Positions 8,500 through 16,398 are shown, counted from the first letter of the stretch. The stretch is 49,412 bases of DNA from Oscillospiraceae bacterium (GCA_015063785.1 SVTM01000020.1:1-49412); one strand, 5' to 3'. The notes: generated by a model from the sequence alone, not told the origin. Program-made: numbers and translations.

Positions 8500-8536
8500 A
8501 AAAAAGCGCCGCCTCCGTCAAAGAGGCGGCGCTTTT
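8500..8536 (-). terminator. Terminator after the lipoprotein gene
   Basis: A perfect 10-bp GC-rich stem (GCGCCGCCTC at 8506-8515, GAGGCGGCGC at 8523-8532) is followed on the minus strand by six T. It could also act on the plus strand, where four T follow. Confidence 0.88.
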
Positions 8537-8551
8537 GCAATAATACTAAAA

Positions 8552-9154
8552 TCAGTTTCTGATCTTTTCGACAGGCAGCATATAATCATCTGTGTCTGTG
8601 CGAATAAAGGTAATGATGTCGCTGTCATCCTCGGTATAGAACCAAGTGACGTATTCCATTCCAGGAGAAGAGGTGTTGTCGTAAACAAGCAGCATTTCGT
8701 CTATCTTTCCGGGAATCGTGGTAATCTCAAACATGCCTCCGCCAAGATCCATAATTTTGTAGCGCTGGTAATCGGTAACAAGAAGACCGCTGGAGCCGTC
8801 GGTCGAAACTGCGTGATCAGCAACAATCTCGTATTGATAAAACTCGGTGGGAGTTTCATATACTCTGGCAATTACCTGAAAAGGTTCTGTTCCGTCGCCC
8901 ACAATCTGCAACTCGGCGGATGTGCCCGAATCATTGACCCATCTGCCCGCAAAATGGCTGCCCTGCGGATCAAAAAGCAGGTTTTCTTCGGTTTCATCAT
9001 CCTGCTCTTCGGTTTTTGTGTCGTCTGCGGGAGTTTCTATCTCGTCGTCAACTCCGTCGGGAATGACCTTGTCGTTTTCCTCAGCCTTGTCGGCACACGC
9101 CGCAAGAGATGCCGCAATAGACGCGGCGCAAAGGAGTAAAAGCGCTTTTTTCAT
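8552..9154 (-). CDS. Putative lipoprotein of unknown function
   Basis: The chosen start at 9154 has GGAGG 8 nt upstream and yields a 200-aa product with a lipoprotein signal: basic MKK, a leucine/alanine core and the lipobox LAAC, the modified Cys being residue 20. An acidic Asp/Glu/Thr linker of about 40 residues leads into a beta-rich domain (HFAGRWVNDSGTSAELQI, DMLLVYDNTSSP-like strands) that recalls small calycin-type domains in extracellular Firmicutes lipoproteins. It would be anchored to the outer face of the membrane. It has its own promoter and terminator, so it is monocistronic. No function recognised. Confidence 0.75.
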   Translation of the reverse strand: MKKALLLLCAASIAASLAACADKAEENDKVIPDGVDDEIETPADDTKTEEQDDETEENLLFDPQGSHFAGRWVNDSGTSAELQIVGDGTEPFQVIARVYETPTEFYQYEIVADHAVSTDGSSGLLVTDYQRYKIMDLGGGMFEITTIPGKIDEMLLVYDNTSSPGMEYVTWFYTEDDSDIITFIRTDTDDYMLPVEKIRN

Positions 9155-9204
9155 GTTTATACCTCCGTTTTCCGTCACACAGACGGAACTTTTTGTCACA
9201 TCAT

Positions 9205-9233
9205 ATTATATTCTCAAAGAAAGAAAAAGTAAA
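9205..9233 (-). promoter_or_regulatory. Promoter of the lipoprotein gene
   Basis: On the minus strand TTTACT (9233-9228) and TATAAT (9210-9205) are 17 bp apart, about 50 bp before the start codon at 9154. Confidence 0.65.
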
Positions 9234-9250
9234 CAGTAAAGAGAAAAAAT

Positions 9251-9853
9251 TCAGCATTTTTTCGCACAAACGTCACATTCGGCAATGGAATTTTCCCTGT
9301 TTTCCCTCATTTTCTTCAGTTTCAGCACGATCGGTCTGTTGTATCTTTGAACAACGATAAACTGTGCATCAAAAATCATTGCCGCAACGGCGGTAATGAA
9401 AAATGCAGGAAAACAACCCCAGACAAAAAAGAAAAGGATGCTTAACAAAGAGATACCCTCGTTTATCCAATGGTCAAGCTCGGATTTTGCCATGGTGGTG
9501 GCAAGTTGGTCGAGAGTTCTGTTTTGAAAATCGTATTTGTCGGGCTCGAAGGTGAGCACCTTGTCTTTCCATCGGCGCACGCGCAAAAACTTGTACAATC
9601 CTTTTTCAAATCCGCGTTGTCTGTACCATGGATGACGGTAGTTTATAGGAAAGGTTTTTGTTATAAGCCCAAACCCTATGCGCATACCGAAATGATAAAG
9701 AATCATAAAAAGAACGATTGAGCACCAGAGCACTGCGGCGTTTTCGCACACGCCCGAATAGTAAATATAAAACCCTGCGGCACACGCCGCAATGCAAAAA
9801 GCCATCACACTGTACATAAATATAGCAGGACCGCTGATTTTTTTGGTTTTCAT
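9251..9853 (-). CDS. CrtO-like (glycosyl-diaponeurosporenoate acyltransferase family) membrane protein
   Basis: The 200-aa protein has two N-terminal membrane helices (about residues 9-31 and 39-60), a cytosolic middle and two further hydrophobic stretches (about 133-165). The middle contains HPWYRQRGFEKGLYKFL and RRWKDK, and the C-terminal part has ELDHW and VVQRYNRP. These spaced motifs resemble the CrtO acyltransferase family of Firmicutes, although no carotenoid genes are nearby, so the acceptor is probably a different lipid or glycolipid. Two Cys close the C-terminus (CDVCAKKC). An AGGAAAGGA site precedes the start. The family assignment rests on remembered motifs and is moderate. Confidence 0.6.
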   Translation of the reverse strand: MKTKKISGPAIFMYSVMAFCIAACAAGFYIYYSGVCENAAVLWCSIVLFMILYHFGMRIGFGLITKTFPINYRHPWYRQRGFEKGLYKFLRVRRWKDKVLTFEPDKYDFQNRTLDQLATTMAKSELDHWINEGISLLSILFFFVWGCFPAFFITAVAAMIFDAQFIVVQRYNRPIVLKLKKMRENRENSIAECDVCAKKC

Positions 9854-9882
9854 TGGTGGAAATGATCCTTTCCTTGCAAGTT

Positions 9883-10209
9883 TTATTTTTCGGACGGAAT
9901 ATCGGTTGCTTCAAGCTTGAAGATGACGGGACGAAAACCGTCGTTGCAGCTACTGATGGCAACACCGTTGTCTTTTGTCCAGTCATTGTAAAAGAAACCT
10001 TCTTTTCCTCCGCCGTTGGCAAGGGCAAAAACGTATTGATAAATGCAGTTCCATGCGGTGTGGCAAAAGCCCTCGGGGCATTTCACATCGGCATAATATA
10101 CCGCCCCCTCTTTCATGGCGGCGCATTTTCCAAGGCCCTCTTTTCCGTATTCCTTAACCACTTCGTCAAGAAGAAGAGTTTTGAGGACTGTTATTTTTAC
10201 TTTTGTCAT
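9883..10209 (-). CDS. TIGR04076 family protein
   Basis: The 108-aa protein carries the family signature CPEGFCHTAWNCIYQYV in its middle and SSCNDGFRPVIFKLE near the C-terminus. TIGR04076 proteins are small, Cys-containing and of unknown function, common in anaerobic Firmicutes. AGGAG precedes the ATG at 10209. The CrtO-like gene begins 29 bp downstream on the same strand, so the two are probably co-transcribed. The paired-repeat element begins 121 bp upstream of its start codon and may have been inserted into its regulatory region. Confidence 0.85.
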   Translation of the reverse strand: MTKVKITVLKTLLLDEVVKEYGKEGLGKCAAMKEGAVYYADVKCPEGFCHTAWNCIYQYVFALANGGGKEGFFYNDWTKDNGVAISSCNDGFRPVIFKLEATDIPSEK

Positions 10210-10330
10210 AGGTTCTCCTTTTCACAGAACGAGCTTGGATCATACCCCTAAAATACTTAGTGTTCTATAATCGGGTTTTCCGCCAAAAAACTTTTCCGGG
10301 ACCGATTCAAATACTGAATTTTCTTCAGAC

Positions 10331-10504
10331 TTCTTTCGCCGAGATCCTTCGCTCCGCTCAAGGATGATATGGCGAAGATCAACTCGGGAAGTAAAATACG
10401 TGTTGTGTTTCCGGATTATCGTTTGTTTATAACAAAAACATGCGCATAACACGCCTGCCATGCCCCGCCTTGCCCGTGTCATCCTTGAGCGGAGCGAAGG
10501 ATCT
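10331..10504. repeat. 174-bp REP-like module, copy A
   Basis: The module matches copy B (10822-10995) at 163 of 174 positions without gaps. Its ends carry a perfect 26-bp inverted repeat: 10342-10367 and 10479-10504. Each arm is itself a small palindrome (ATCCTT, 10-nt loop, AAGGAT). The core between the arms, about 110 bp, is well conserved between copies but shows no convincing coding pattern. Confidence 0.92.
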
Positions 10505-10514
10505 GGGGCAAATG

Positions 10515-10811
10515 TCATGAAAAAACATCGGGAAACAGCTCTTTTGACAAATCGTCCCAGTTTGGATTCATCGTTTCCACCAAGGCATTTTTTCTTGCAC
10601 GCAAAAGCCCTTTCAGACTTTTTTCTCTTGAAATAGCATCCTTCACATTGCTGTAAGATTCGTAATAAACAAGCTTGTGAACGTGATATTTTTTTGTAAA
10701 TCCTTCGATCAGCTCATTCTTGTGCTCGTATAGCCTGCGCTGTAAATCGTTTGTTTCGCCTATATACATGACCTTGTCCGTTTTGTTTGTGAGTATGTAA
10801 ACATAATACAT
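10515..10811 (-). CDS. GIY-YIG domain endonuclease, stand-alone
   Basis: The 98-aa protein is a minimal GIY-YIG domain: YVYI at residues 3-6, MYIGET at 15-20, the Arg pair in LQRR (25-26), H30, VYYES at 48-52 and the metal-binding Glu in ISREK (E63). It ends with the NPNWDDL tail usual in the COG2827 group. The start at 10811 has GAGGT 5 nt upstream; the longer frame would run through the whole of repeat copy B and is rejected. It is the only gene between the two 174-bp modules. It could nick or cleave DNA at the inverted-repeat hairpins; that role is inferred from position only. Confidence 0.9.
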   Translation of the reverse strand: MYYVYILTNKTDKVMYIGETNDLQRRLYEHKNELIEGFTKKYHVHKLVYYESYSNVKDAISREKSLKGLLRARKNALVETMNPNWDDLSKELFPDVFS

Positions 10812-10821
10812 ATCTACCTCA

Positions 10822-10995
10822 TTCTTTCGCCGAGATCCTTCGCTGCGCTCGAGGATGACACGGCGAAGATCAACTCGGGAAGTAAAATCCATGTTGTGTT
10901 TCCAGATTATCGTTTGTTTATAACAAAAACATGCGCATAACGCGCCTGCCATGCCCCGCCTTGCCCGTGTCATCCTCGAGCGCAGCGAAGAATCT
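10822..10995. repeat. 174-bp REP-like module, copy B
   Basis: This is the second copy of the module at 10331-10504, in the same orientation. Its inverted arms lie at 10833-10858 and 10970-10995 and pair with a single mismatch. Relative to copy A, two positions of the left arm changed together with their partners in the right arm (C-G to G-C and A-T to G-C), keeping the stem intact. It overlaps the upstream region of the GIY-YIG gene and may hold its promoter. Confidence 0.92.
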
Positions 10996-11004
10996 CGGCG
11001 AATA

Positions 11005-12372
11005 TCACAAAATACGTTTCAAAGAAACGATGCTCTCCACATGCCCCGTCCTTGGAAAAAGATCCACACCAACCGCTTTTTCCGCCGAATATCCGCAGGT
11101 CTTAAAGGTAACAAGATCGCGGGCAAGGGTTTGGGGATTGCAGGAAATATACACGATCCTGTCTGCGCCAAAGGAGGCTATTTTTTTTGCCGCCTCCTCG
11201 CCGCAACCCTTTCGGGGAGGGTCAATGATTATGACGTCGGGCTGTTTTTCCTTAAGTCTCGGAGTATCCAGTGCCTCGCCTGCATCAAGGCAAACAAATT
11301 CTGCATCAACGCCGTTTTCTTTTGCATTATACGCCGCATCAACGGTGGCTTCCTTTGATATTTCAACGCCTACCAACTTCACGTTGTCCTCTGCCATAAC
11401 AATGCCAATGGTGCCGGTGCCGCAATAAAGGTCAAACACCACGTCGCCCTTTTTTATCTGCGCCATCTCGCGCGCCTTTGTGTAAAGCCGTTCGGTCTGG
11501 GCGTGGTTTACTTGATAAAACGCGGCAGGGGCAATGCGAAATCTCTTGCCGCAAAGGGTATCGTAAAGGTATTCATCCCCCCAAAGGGTGCGCCATTTTT
11601 CGCCCAGCAGAGAATTGCCGGCCTTTTTGTTGGTGTTCAGAAGAACACCGCATATCTCGGGAAAACGTTCTGTTATTCTTTCGCAAAAGACCTTTTCGTT
11701 TTCCTTGCCAAGACTGTCGGCGTTGGCAATTATCGTCAAAAGCACCTTGCAGTCCGAGCTTTTTCGCATATAGATGCTTCTGATAAGTCCCGTTTCGGTT
11801 TCTTCGTTGTACGCCGAAAGGCGAATGGATGTGAAAATTTCAAGGGCGGCATCTTTTATTTTCGAAAAGATCTCAGGACCAATAAGGCAATCATCGTGCT
11901 CTATCACCCTATGGGACATGGCGGCATAAAAACCTGAAACAAGTTTTCCGTCCTTATCCTGTGCCACGGGATACATCGCCTTGTTGCGATATCTTGTCAC
12001 CTCTTGTGCGCCGAAAAATTCGTCGATCTCAAGATCAAGTCCGCCGATGTGCGAAAAGCTGTCGTTAATCATGGCTTTTTTTATTTCACATTCGGCCGCA
12101 TATGTGATATGACCGAAACTGCAACCACCGCACTTTGACGAAACGGGACACTCGTCGTCGCATCTTAATGGAGAAGGCGTTATGATCTGCACAAGCTTTC
12201 CGACGGCATAGCTTTTGGTGACCTTGATAACTTTGACCCGTACATTGTCGCCTGCAGCAGTACCGGGGACAAAAACGACAAAGCCGTCTATGCGTCCAAC
12301 TCCGTTGCCGTTGCCGCAAAGAGTATCTATATTCAATTCGTATTCTTTGTTTTTGATAAGTAATCCTGCCAT
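11005..12372 (-). CDS. rlmD: 23S rRNA (uracil-5)-methyltransferase RlmD/RumA family
   Basis: The 455-aa protein begins with a TRAM RNA-binding domain, followed by the iron-sulfur cysteines in RCDDECPVSSKCGGCSFGH. The C-terminal Rossmann methyltransferase shows FDLYCGTGTIGI for S-adenosylmethionine, then DPPRKGC and YISCNPQTLARDL with the catalytic Cys. The family methylates U1939 and, in Gram-positives, often also U747 of 23S rRNA, so the name RlmCD would also fit. It is monocistronic as far as can be seen and divergent from the kinase-like gene. Its stop codon is 9 bp from the REP-like module, whose hairpins may serve as its terminator. Confidence 0.9.
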   Translation of the reverse strand: MAGLLIKNKEYELNIDTLCGNGNGVGRIDGFVVFVPGTAAGDNVRVKVIKVTKSYAVGKLVQIITPSPLRCDDECPVSSKCGGCSFGHITYAAECEIKKAMINDSFSHIGGLDLEIDEFFGAQEVTRYRNKAMYPVAQDKDGKLVSGFYAAMSHRVIEHDDCLIGPEIFSKIKDAALEIFTSIRLSAYNEETETGLIRSIYMRKSSDCKVLLTIIANADSLGKENEKVFCERITERFPEICGVLLNTNKKAGNSLLGEKWRTLWGDEYLYDTLCGKRFRIAPAAFYQVNHAQTERLYTKAREMAQIKKGDVVFDLYCGTGTIGIVMAEDNVKLVGVEISKEATVDAAYNAKENGVDAEFVCLDAGEALDTPRLKEKQPDVIIIDPPRKGCGEEAAKKIASFGADRIVYISCNPQTLARDLVTFKTCGYSAEKAVGVDLFPRTGHVESIVSLKRIL

Positions 12373-12493
12373 TTTTACCGCCCGTTTTTTGTTTTTCTCT
12401 TCATATTATAGCGCATCTGTGCCTTTCGGTCAACCGATTTTTATGCATTTTACCGCTTCCGTTCAATTGTTTAAAAATTATTGTGAAAAAAAT

Positions 12494-12522
12494 TTGACAA
12501 ATCGTGAAAAAGGTTGTATAAT
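12494..12522 (+). promoter_or_regulatory. Consensus sigma-A promoter of the kinase-like gene
   Basis: TTGACA (12494-12499) and TATAAT (12517-12522) with a 17-bp spacer match the consensus exactly. The start codon is about 46 bp downstream. Confidence 0.85.
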
Positions 12523-12568
12523 ATATTAGTTTAAAATAATTGAGCATTGAAGCGAAAGGATATTTCTT

Positions 12569-13675
12569 ATGACTGAAGAGATCTTCAAGCAAAACATTGA
12601 CGAGATCACAGATCTATACGGCTTTGAAGGCAGAGTGATCGGCGCCGCTCCCGTCGGCAACGGACACATCAACGATACATACAAAGTAGATTTTCTTGCA
12701 GACGGCGAACACAAGAGCTACGTTTACCAGCGCGTAAACGATTACGTTTTCAAAAATCCCGACGTAATCATGAACAATATCAAAATCGTTTCCGACTACA
12801 TCACCGAAAAATACGGCGAGGACAGCGAAGAAGCAGGCATGATCCTCTCTTTTGAAAAAGCAAAGGACGGAAACAACTTTGTCAAAAATTCCGCAGGTCT
12901 CTGGAGAGTGTCGAAGTACATCGTTGGCGACTCTTACGACACGGTTTCAGACGCACGCGTGCTTTACAACACAGGCTTTGCTTTTGGCAAATTCCAAAAT
13001 ATACTTGCCGATCTTGATGCAAACCTGCTTACAGAAACCATTCCCGATTTCCACAACACAAAAAAGCGCACCGAAAGATTTTTCGAAGCAGTTGCTCTTG
13101 ACGAGCACGGCAGATGCGCCGAATGTGAAAAGGAGATCGCTTTCCTCGACAAACACAGAAACGATTTCTCCCGCCTCGTCGAGCTTCACGAGTGTGGAAT
13201 CCTTCCCTACCGCGTAACGCACAACGACACAAAATTTAACAACATCCTCATCGACAAAGAAACAGGCAAGCCCATCTGCGTTCTCGATCTTGACACCGTT
13301 ATGCCCGGCCTTGTGGCATACGATTTCGGCGATGCCATCCGCGCCGGTGCAAACTATACCGCCGAGGACGAAACCGATCTTTCCAAGGTCGGATTGAACT
13401 TCGAATATTACGAGCAGTTCACCCGTGGCTTTATCACCTCCACCAAGGATTTTCTCACAGTTTCCGAAAAAGACAGTCTTGCTCTTTCGGCCATGACCAT
13501 GACGTATGAGCTTGTTGTCCGCTTCCTGCACGACTATATTGACGGCGACAAATATTTCCGCATTGCCCACGAAAAGCACAACCTCGAACGCGCAAGATGC
13601 CAGATGCGTCTGTGCGAGGATATGATGGCAAACTACGGCAAAATGTGCGGCGCTGTGGACAAATACTACAACTGA
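12569..13675 (+). CDS. N-acetylhexosamine 1-kinase-like phosphotransferase (APH fold)
   Basis: This 368-aa aminoglycoside-phosphotransferase-fold protein starts with a GNGHINDTYKV nucleotide-binding strand. The catalytic loop is THNDTKFNNIL, with the catalytic Asp at residue 220, and the metal-binding Asp lies in VLDLDTVMPG (residues 239-248), followed by DFGDAIR. This combination is typical of the NahK group, which phosphorylates N-acetylglucosamine or N-acetylgalactosamine at C1 after mucin or host glycan breakdown. An AAAGGA site and a consensus promoter suggest steady, strong expression. It is monocistronic, ending at a strong terminator. Homoserine/choline-kinase-like activity cannot be excluded. 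Confidence 0.75.
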   Translation: MTEEIFKQNIDEITDLYGFEGRVIGAAPVGNGHINDTYKVDFLADGEHKSYVYQRVNDYVFKNPDVIMNNIKIVSDYITEKYGEDSEEAGMILSFEKAKDGNNFVKNSAGLWRVSKYIVGDSYDTVSDARVLYNTGFAFGKFQNILADLDANLLTETIPDFHNTKKRTERFFEAVALDEHGRCAECEKEIAFLDKHRNDFSRLVELHECGILPYRVTHNDTKFNNILIDKETGKPICVLDLDTVMPGLVAYDFGDAIRAGANYTAEDETDLSKVGLNFEYYEQFTRGFITSTKDFLTVSEKDSLALSAMTMTYELVVRFLHDYIDGDKYFRIAHEKHNLERARCQMRLCEDMMANYGKMCGAVDKYYN

Positions 13676-13690
13676 TCTCAACAAAACGCA

Positions 13691-13720
13691 AAAAGGCTCA
13701 AGCTTTCGCTTGAGCCTTTT
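13691..13720. terminator. Bidirectional terminator between convergent genes
   Basis: A 13-bp perfect stem (13691-13703 with 13708-13720) with a 4-nt loop is flanked by A and T runs, so it can stop transcription from both the kinase-like gene and the convergent metallophosphoesterase gene. Confidence 0.92.
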
Positions 13721-13730
13721 GATTTTCCGG

Positions 13731-15161
13731 TTATTCAACCACGATTTTTGCAATGTTGCCATATTCTTCATAGGCGCTGGCGCGCATGACATACTGAGGA
13801 ATAAGGCTGCCGTCATCCGCGGTGATCTCGTAATAGAAATTATAGTGGCGATGTCCCGAGAAAACACCCTTTATAACGTCTGCACTTGATCTTATGATCT
13901 CAAATATCTGCTTTGTCGCCTCTGTTTCCACTCGGTCGGCACCACCAATGTTGTTGGAGGCGCGGAAATTGAAGTTCTGCTTGACGGGATCGGAACAGTT
14001 GGTGTCAAGGCAGGAGGTGCTTTCGTATTTTTCAATATCGGTGGCGATCGGCTCGTGCTGGAACATAAGAAGGGTATAACCGTTTTTTCTTGCAAGCTCC
14101 ACGTCTGCCTTAAGCTTTTCCACCTGACAATCAAGATATTTGCCCGAACCGTTGTCTATGGCAACACAGAGGACGCTGTCGTTTACCACCTTTGAAGCAT
14201 AGAAAAGATCATGAGGCCAAAAGCTTTGGAGATGAGCGCGTCTTTCCTCGACGGGAAGAGCATCCTTAAAGCCTGTTTCCATGTTCTTTGTGATATCGTG
14301 TCCGCCGGGGGTCATAAGCACGTTCGGATAAGGCTTTACGATGCCATCAATAACCATGCGTGTGGCACCCATCGACATATAGTCAAGAATATCGCCTGCA
14401 ATAACGCACTGGTCATAGATATCTGCAAAAGCCATGCCATAAAGAGCGCGCTGGGTCAGCGAATTGCCATATCCCCAATAGCGTGTCTTGTTGGTATACT
14501 GAATCTCGGCGTCGTTTTCGTCCTCCTCGTTGACGTAGTTTATGTGCATATCGCAAAGACCTGCCACCACCGTCTTTTTGCCGGGGGTTACAGCGTCAAT
14601 ATGGATCTCGCGCACTCTTGTTCCTGCCACGGTCTTGTAACTGACAAGACCTTTTTTGAAATCCTCCTCTGTGGAATCTGCCGAACCATACTGGTATTCC
14701 ACGGGTGTTTCAAGCTTTGCCTTTTCTTCAGCCGAAAGTTTTCTCATGCTTTCGGGGAAGACTACCTTTGTTTCTTTTGTCGGTCTCCATGCGGCGCTTA
14801 TCGTGCCTGCCATGTCGTCGCTCCATTCGGGAACAGCATCGGTCTTTTTGGGTTTTATACCCGAAAAGCCAAGGATGTATTTACCATTGTGGGCAATATA
14901 ATCCTTTTCGGCACAGATATGCACCTTGTATTCACCGGGCTCGGGAATGGTGAGGGTGAAATTTGTGCGCGAGTCGGAATAGAACATACGTCTGCCGTCG
15001 TTGGAATAAACGTATGCGATATATGTGGTGGTGCCGTGTCCGAAGTTGAGATCCGAACCGCTGTAGGTTTTGAAAACACCGGGCTCGTCGGTGGGAGTTA
15101 TTTCAAAAGCTTCGCCTGTGGGAGCTTTTATCTGCGGAAGTATAAGCTTTATTTCGTCCAT
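13731..15161 (-). CDS. Calcineurin-like metallophosphoesterase with N-terminal beta domain
   Basis: About 200 N-terminal residues are beta-rich (for example PGEYKVHICAEKDYIAHNG) and resemble a sugar- or protein-binding sandwich. The phosphoesterase domain follows with GLCDMHI, AGDILDY, TPGGHD, FQHEPIA and SGHRHYN, which are the five metal-ligand motifs. Two differ from the usual form: CDMH where SDxH is common, and GGHD in place of GNHD, so the second-metal bridging Asn is replaced. No signal peptide is seen although many relatives are secreted. AGGAG precedes the ATG. It is separated by a terminator from the dockerin gene upstream. Substrate unknown. Confidence 0.8.
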   Translation of the reverse strand: MDEIKLILPQIKAPTGEAFEITPTDEPGVFKTYSGSDLNFGHGTTTYIAYVYSNDGRRMFYSDSRTNFTLTIPEPGEYKVHICAEKDYIAHNGKYILGFSGIKPKKTDAVPEWSDDMAGTISAAWRPTKETKVVFPESMRKLSAEEKAKLETPVEYQYGSADSTEEDFKKGLVSYKTVAGTRVREIHIDAVTPGKKTVVAGLCDMHINYVNEEDENDAEIQYTNKTRYWGYGNSLTQRALYGMAFADIYDQCVIAGDILDYMSMGATRMVIDGIVKPYPNVLMTPGGHDITKNMETGFKDALPVEERRAHLQSFWPHDLFYASKVVNDSVLCVAIDNGSGKYLDCQVEKLKADVELARKNGYTLLMFQHEPIATDIEKYESTSCLDTNCSDPVKQNFNFRASNNIGGADRVETEATKQIFEIIRSSADVIKGVFSGHRHYNFYYEITADDGSLIPQYVMRASAYEEYGNIAKIVVE

Positions 15162-15190
15162 GGTTTTCTCCTTTTCGCGATTGATATATT

Positions 15191-15223
15191 AAAAATGCGG
15201 CACGGCTATTCTGCCATGCCGCA
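15191..15223 (-). terminator. Terminator after the dockerin gene
   Basis: TGCGGCA-C-GGC (15196-15206) pairs with GCC-A-TGCCGCA (15213-15223) with one mismatch, and five T follow on the minus strand. Confidence 0.8.
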
Positions 15224-15255
15224 AGCTTTTCATAAAAACGCTTGTTTTTTCAAAA

Positions 15256-15561
15256 TTATACAAGACCTGCAACCATCTTTCTGATAATAAGAAGGTCATC
15301 GGAGTTTACGATCGAATCAAGGTTGACGTCTGCGGCATCATATTCGATGTCGGCATCCCCCATAAGACCTGCGATATATTTTCTGATGAGAAGGATATCG
15401 TCGGAGTTTACGGTTCCGTCACCGTTGACGTCGCCCGACTCGTAATCCTTGTCCCAGTCTGCGTTTATAAAGTTGTCTATCTCGGCAAAAACAGTGATTG
15501 CCGAAAGACTGCAAAGGATCACAGCAAAAACAAGGGCAAGACACTTTTTCCAATTTTTCAT
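15256..15561 (-). CDS. Secreted type I dockerin protein without catalytic domain
   Basis: The 101-aa protein has a signal peptide (MKNWKKCLALVFAVILC, cleavage likely after A26) and then almost only a dockerin. The two calcium-binding repeats are DVNGDGTVNSDD (44-55) and DVNLDSIVNSDD (78-89), each followed by an F-helix (IRKYIAGL, IRKMVAGL). Dockerins normally sit at the end of glycoside hydrolases and bind cohesins of a scaffoldin; here there is only a linker of some 17 residues before the dockerin. The second repeat has Leu and Ser at two positions that are usually Gly and Asp. The ATG at 15561 is preferred over an in-frame GTG that overlaps the GAGGTG ribosome site. Confidence 0.88.
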   Translation of the reverse strand: MKNWKKCLALVFAVILCSLSAITVFAEIDNFINADWDKDYESGDVNGDGTVNSDDILLIRKYIAGLMGDADIEYDAADVNLDSIVNSDDLLIIRKMVAGLV

Positions 15562-15682
15562 TTTATTCACCTCATAAAATTATACAACACGCCATATATA
15601 ACGAAGTATATCATACCCCTGCGGAAAAGTCAAGGGGTTTAATATTTTGTTTTCAAAAATCACATTCATGGCAAAAAAGGGA

Positions 15683-15711
15683 TTGATTATTTTATCGAAA
15701 GAGATTATAAT
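15683..15711 (+). promoter_or_regulatory. Promoter of the methyltransferase-murD-M42 operon
   Basis: TTGATT (15683-15688) and TATAAT (15706-15711) are 17 bp apart, about 50 bp before the first gene of the long rightward operon. Confidence 0.65.
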
Positions 15712-15762
15712 GTTATATGATGGAATAGAATGCGGTTGTATCGCTTTTTTAAGGAGCAATAT

Positions 15763-16398
15763 ATGGATCTTAACGAAAGAAACGAAAGTATGCGCGATTT
15801 TTTCAACAGAAAAGCCGCAGAATGTTATGACGAAGTGCACGCAGTTTTTATGCGCACAAAAGAAATGATAACCGAAAACCTACCCGACGGAACCAAAAAA
15901 GTGCTGGATCTCGGCGCAGGCACAGGGCTTGAGCTGATATATCTCTTCAACCGTTTTGCGGATGCACAGGTTTTTGCAGCCGACATTTCCGAGAATATGC
16001 TTGCAGAGCTTGACAAGCGCGATTTTGCAAACAAGGTAACAAAAATAGTGGGCGATTTTTTTGCCGTCGATCTGGGCAAAGATTACGACGCCGTCATATC
16101 CACCTCGGCACTCCACCATTTTCTTAAGGATGACAAAAAAATACTTTTTGACAGGATATACAAAGCCTTAAAACCCGGCGGCATCTTCATAAACTCGGAC
16201 AAATATGCAAATAATCCCGAAGAAGAAGCGGCGTGCCTTGCCGACTATTACAAAAACAAAGAAAACCGCCCCCACATCGACACACCCATAACCGTCGAGG
16301 CGGAATCCGAGCTTTTGAAAAAAGCAGGGTTTGAGATAGTTGACATTATCGAATGTGACGCCGAATATTATAGATTGATAAAGGCAAAAAAGGCATAA
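15763..16398 (+). CDS. Class I SAM-dependent methyltransferase
   Basis: The 211-aa protein has the methyltransferase motif I VLDLGAGTGLE near residues 47-57, an acidic loop after strand beta-2 (FAADIS), DAVISTSALHHF (motif IV) and KALKPGGIFINSDKY (motif V/VI). The substrate cannot be told; the shape is that of small-molecule Methyltransf_25-type enzymes. The start at 15763 is chosen because AAGGAG lies 6 nt upstream; an in-frame ATG at 15730 lacks a site. It is the first gene of a run of eight closely spaced genes. Confidence 0.82.
   Translation: MDLNERNESMRDFFNRKAAECYDEVHAVFMRTKEMITENLPDGTKKVLDLGAGTGLELIYLFNRFADAQVFAADISENMLAELDKRDFANKVTKIVGDFFAVDLGKDYDAVISTSALHHFLKDDKKILFDRIYKALKPGGIFINSDKYANNPEEEAACLADYYKNKENRPHIDTPITVEAESELLKKAGFEIVDIIECDAEYYRLIKAKKA

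Larger units (their letters stand above)
10331..10995. mobile_element. Composite element: GIY-YIG gene between two REP-like modules
   Basis: Two direct 174-bp modules, offset by exactly 491 bp, bracket a single GIY-YIG nuclease gene. The outermost ends form a longer imperfect inverted repeat, because TTCGCCGAGAT at 10335-10345 recurs as its complement just after copy B. The element begins 121 bp upstream of the TIGR04076 gene and ends 9 bp past the rlmD stop codon. The layout resembles REP elements with their dedicated RAYT nuclease, but with a GIY-YIG enzyme. Mobility is inferred from structure; no target duplication was identified. Confidence 0.6.

Noticed and set aside
10240..10518. A 92-codon open frame through repeat copy A, matching a similar frame through copy B
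   Set aside because: The differences between copies are mostly amino-acid-changing in this frame, while arm pairing is kept, so the modules look structural rather than coding.
14211..15284. A 357-codon open frame on the plus strand
   Set aside because: It lies antisense to the metallophosphoesterase, whose motifs are clear.
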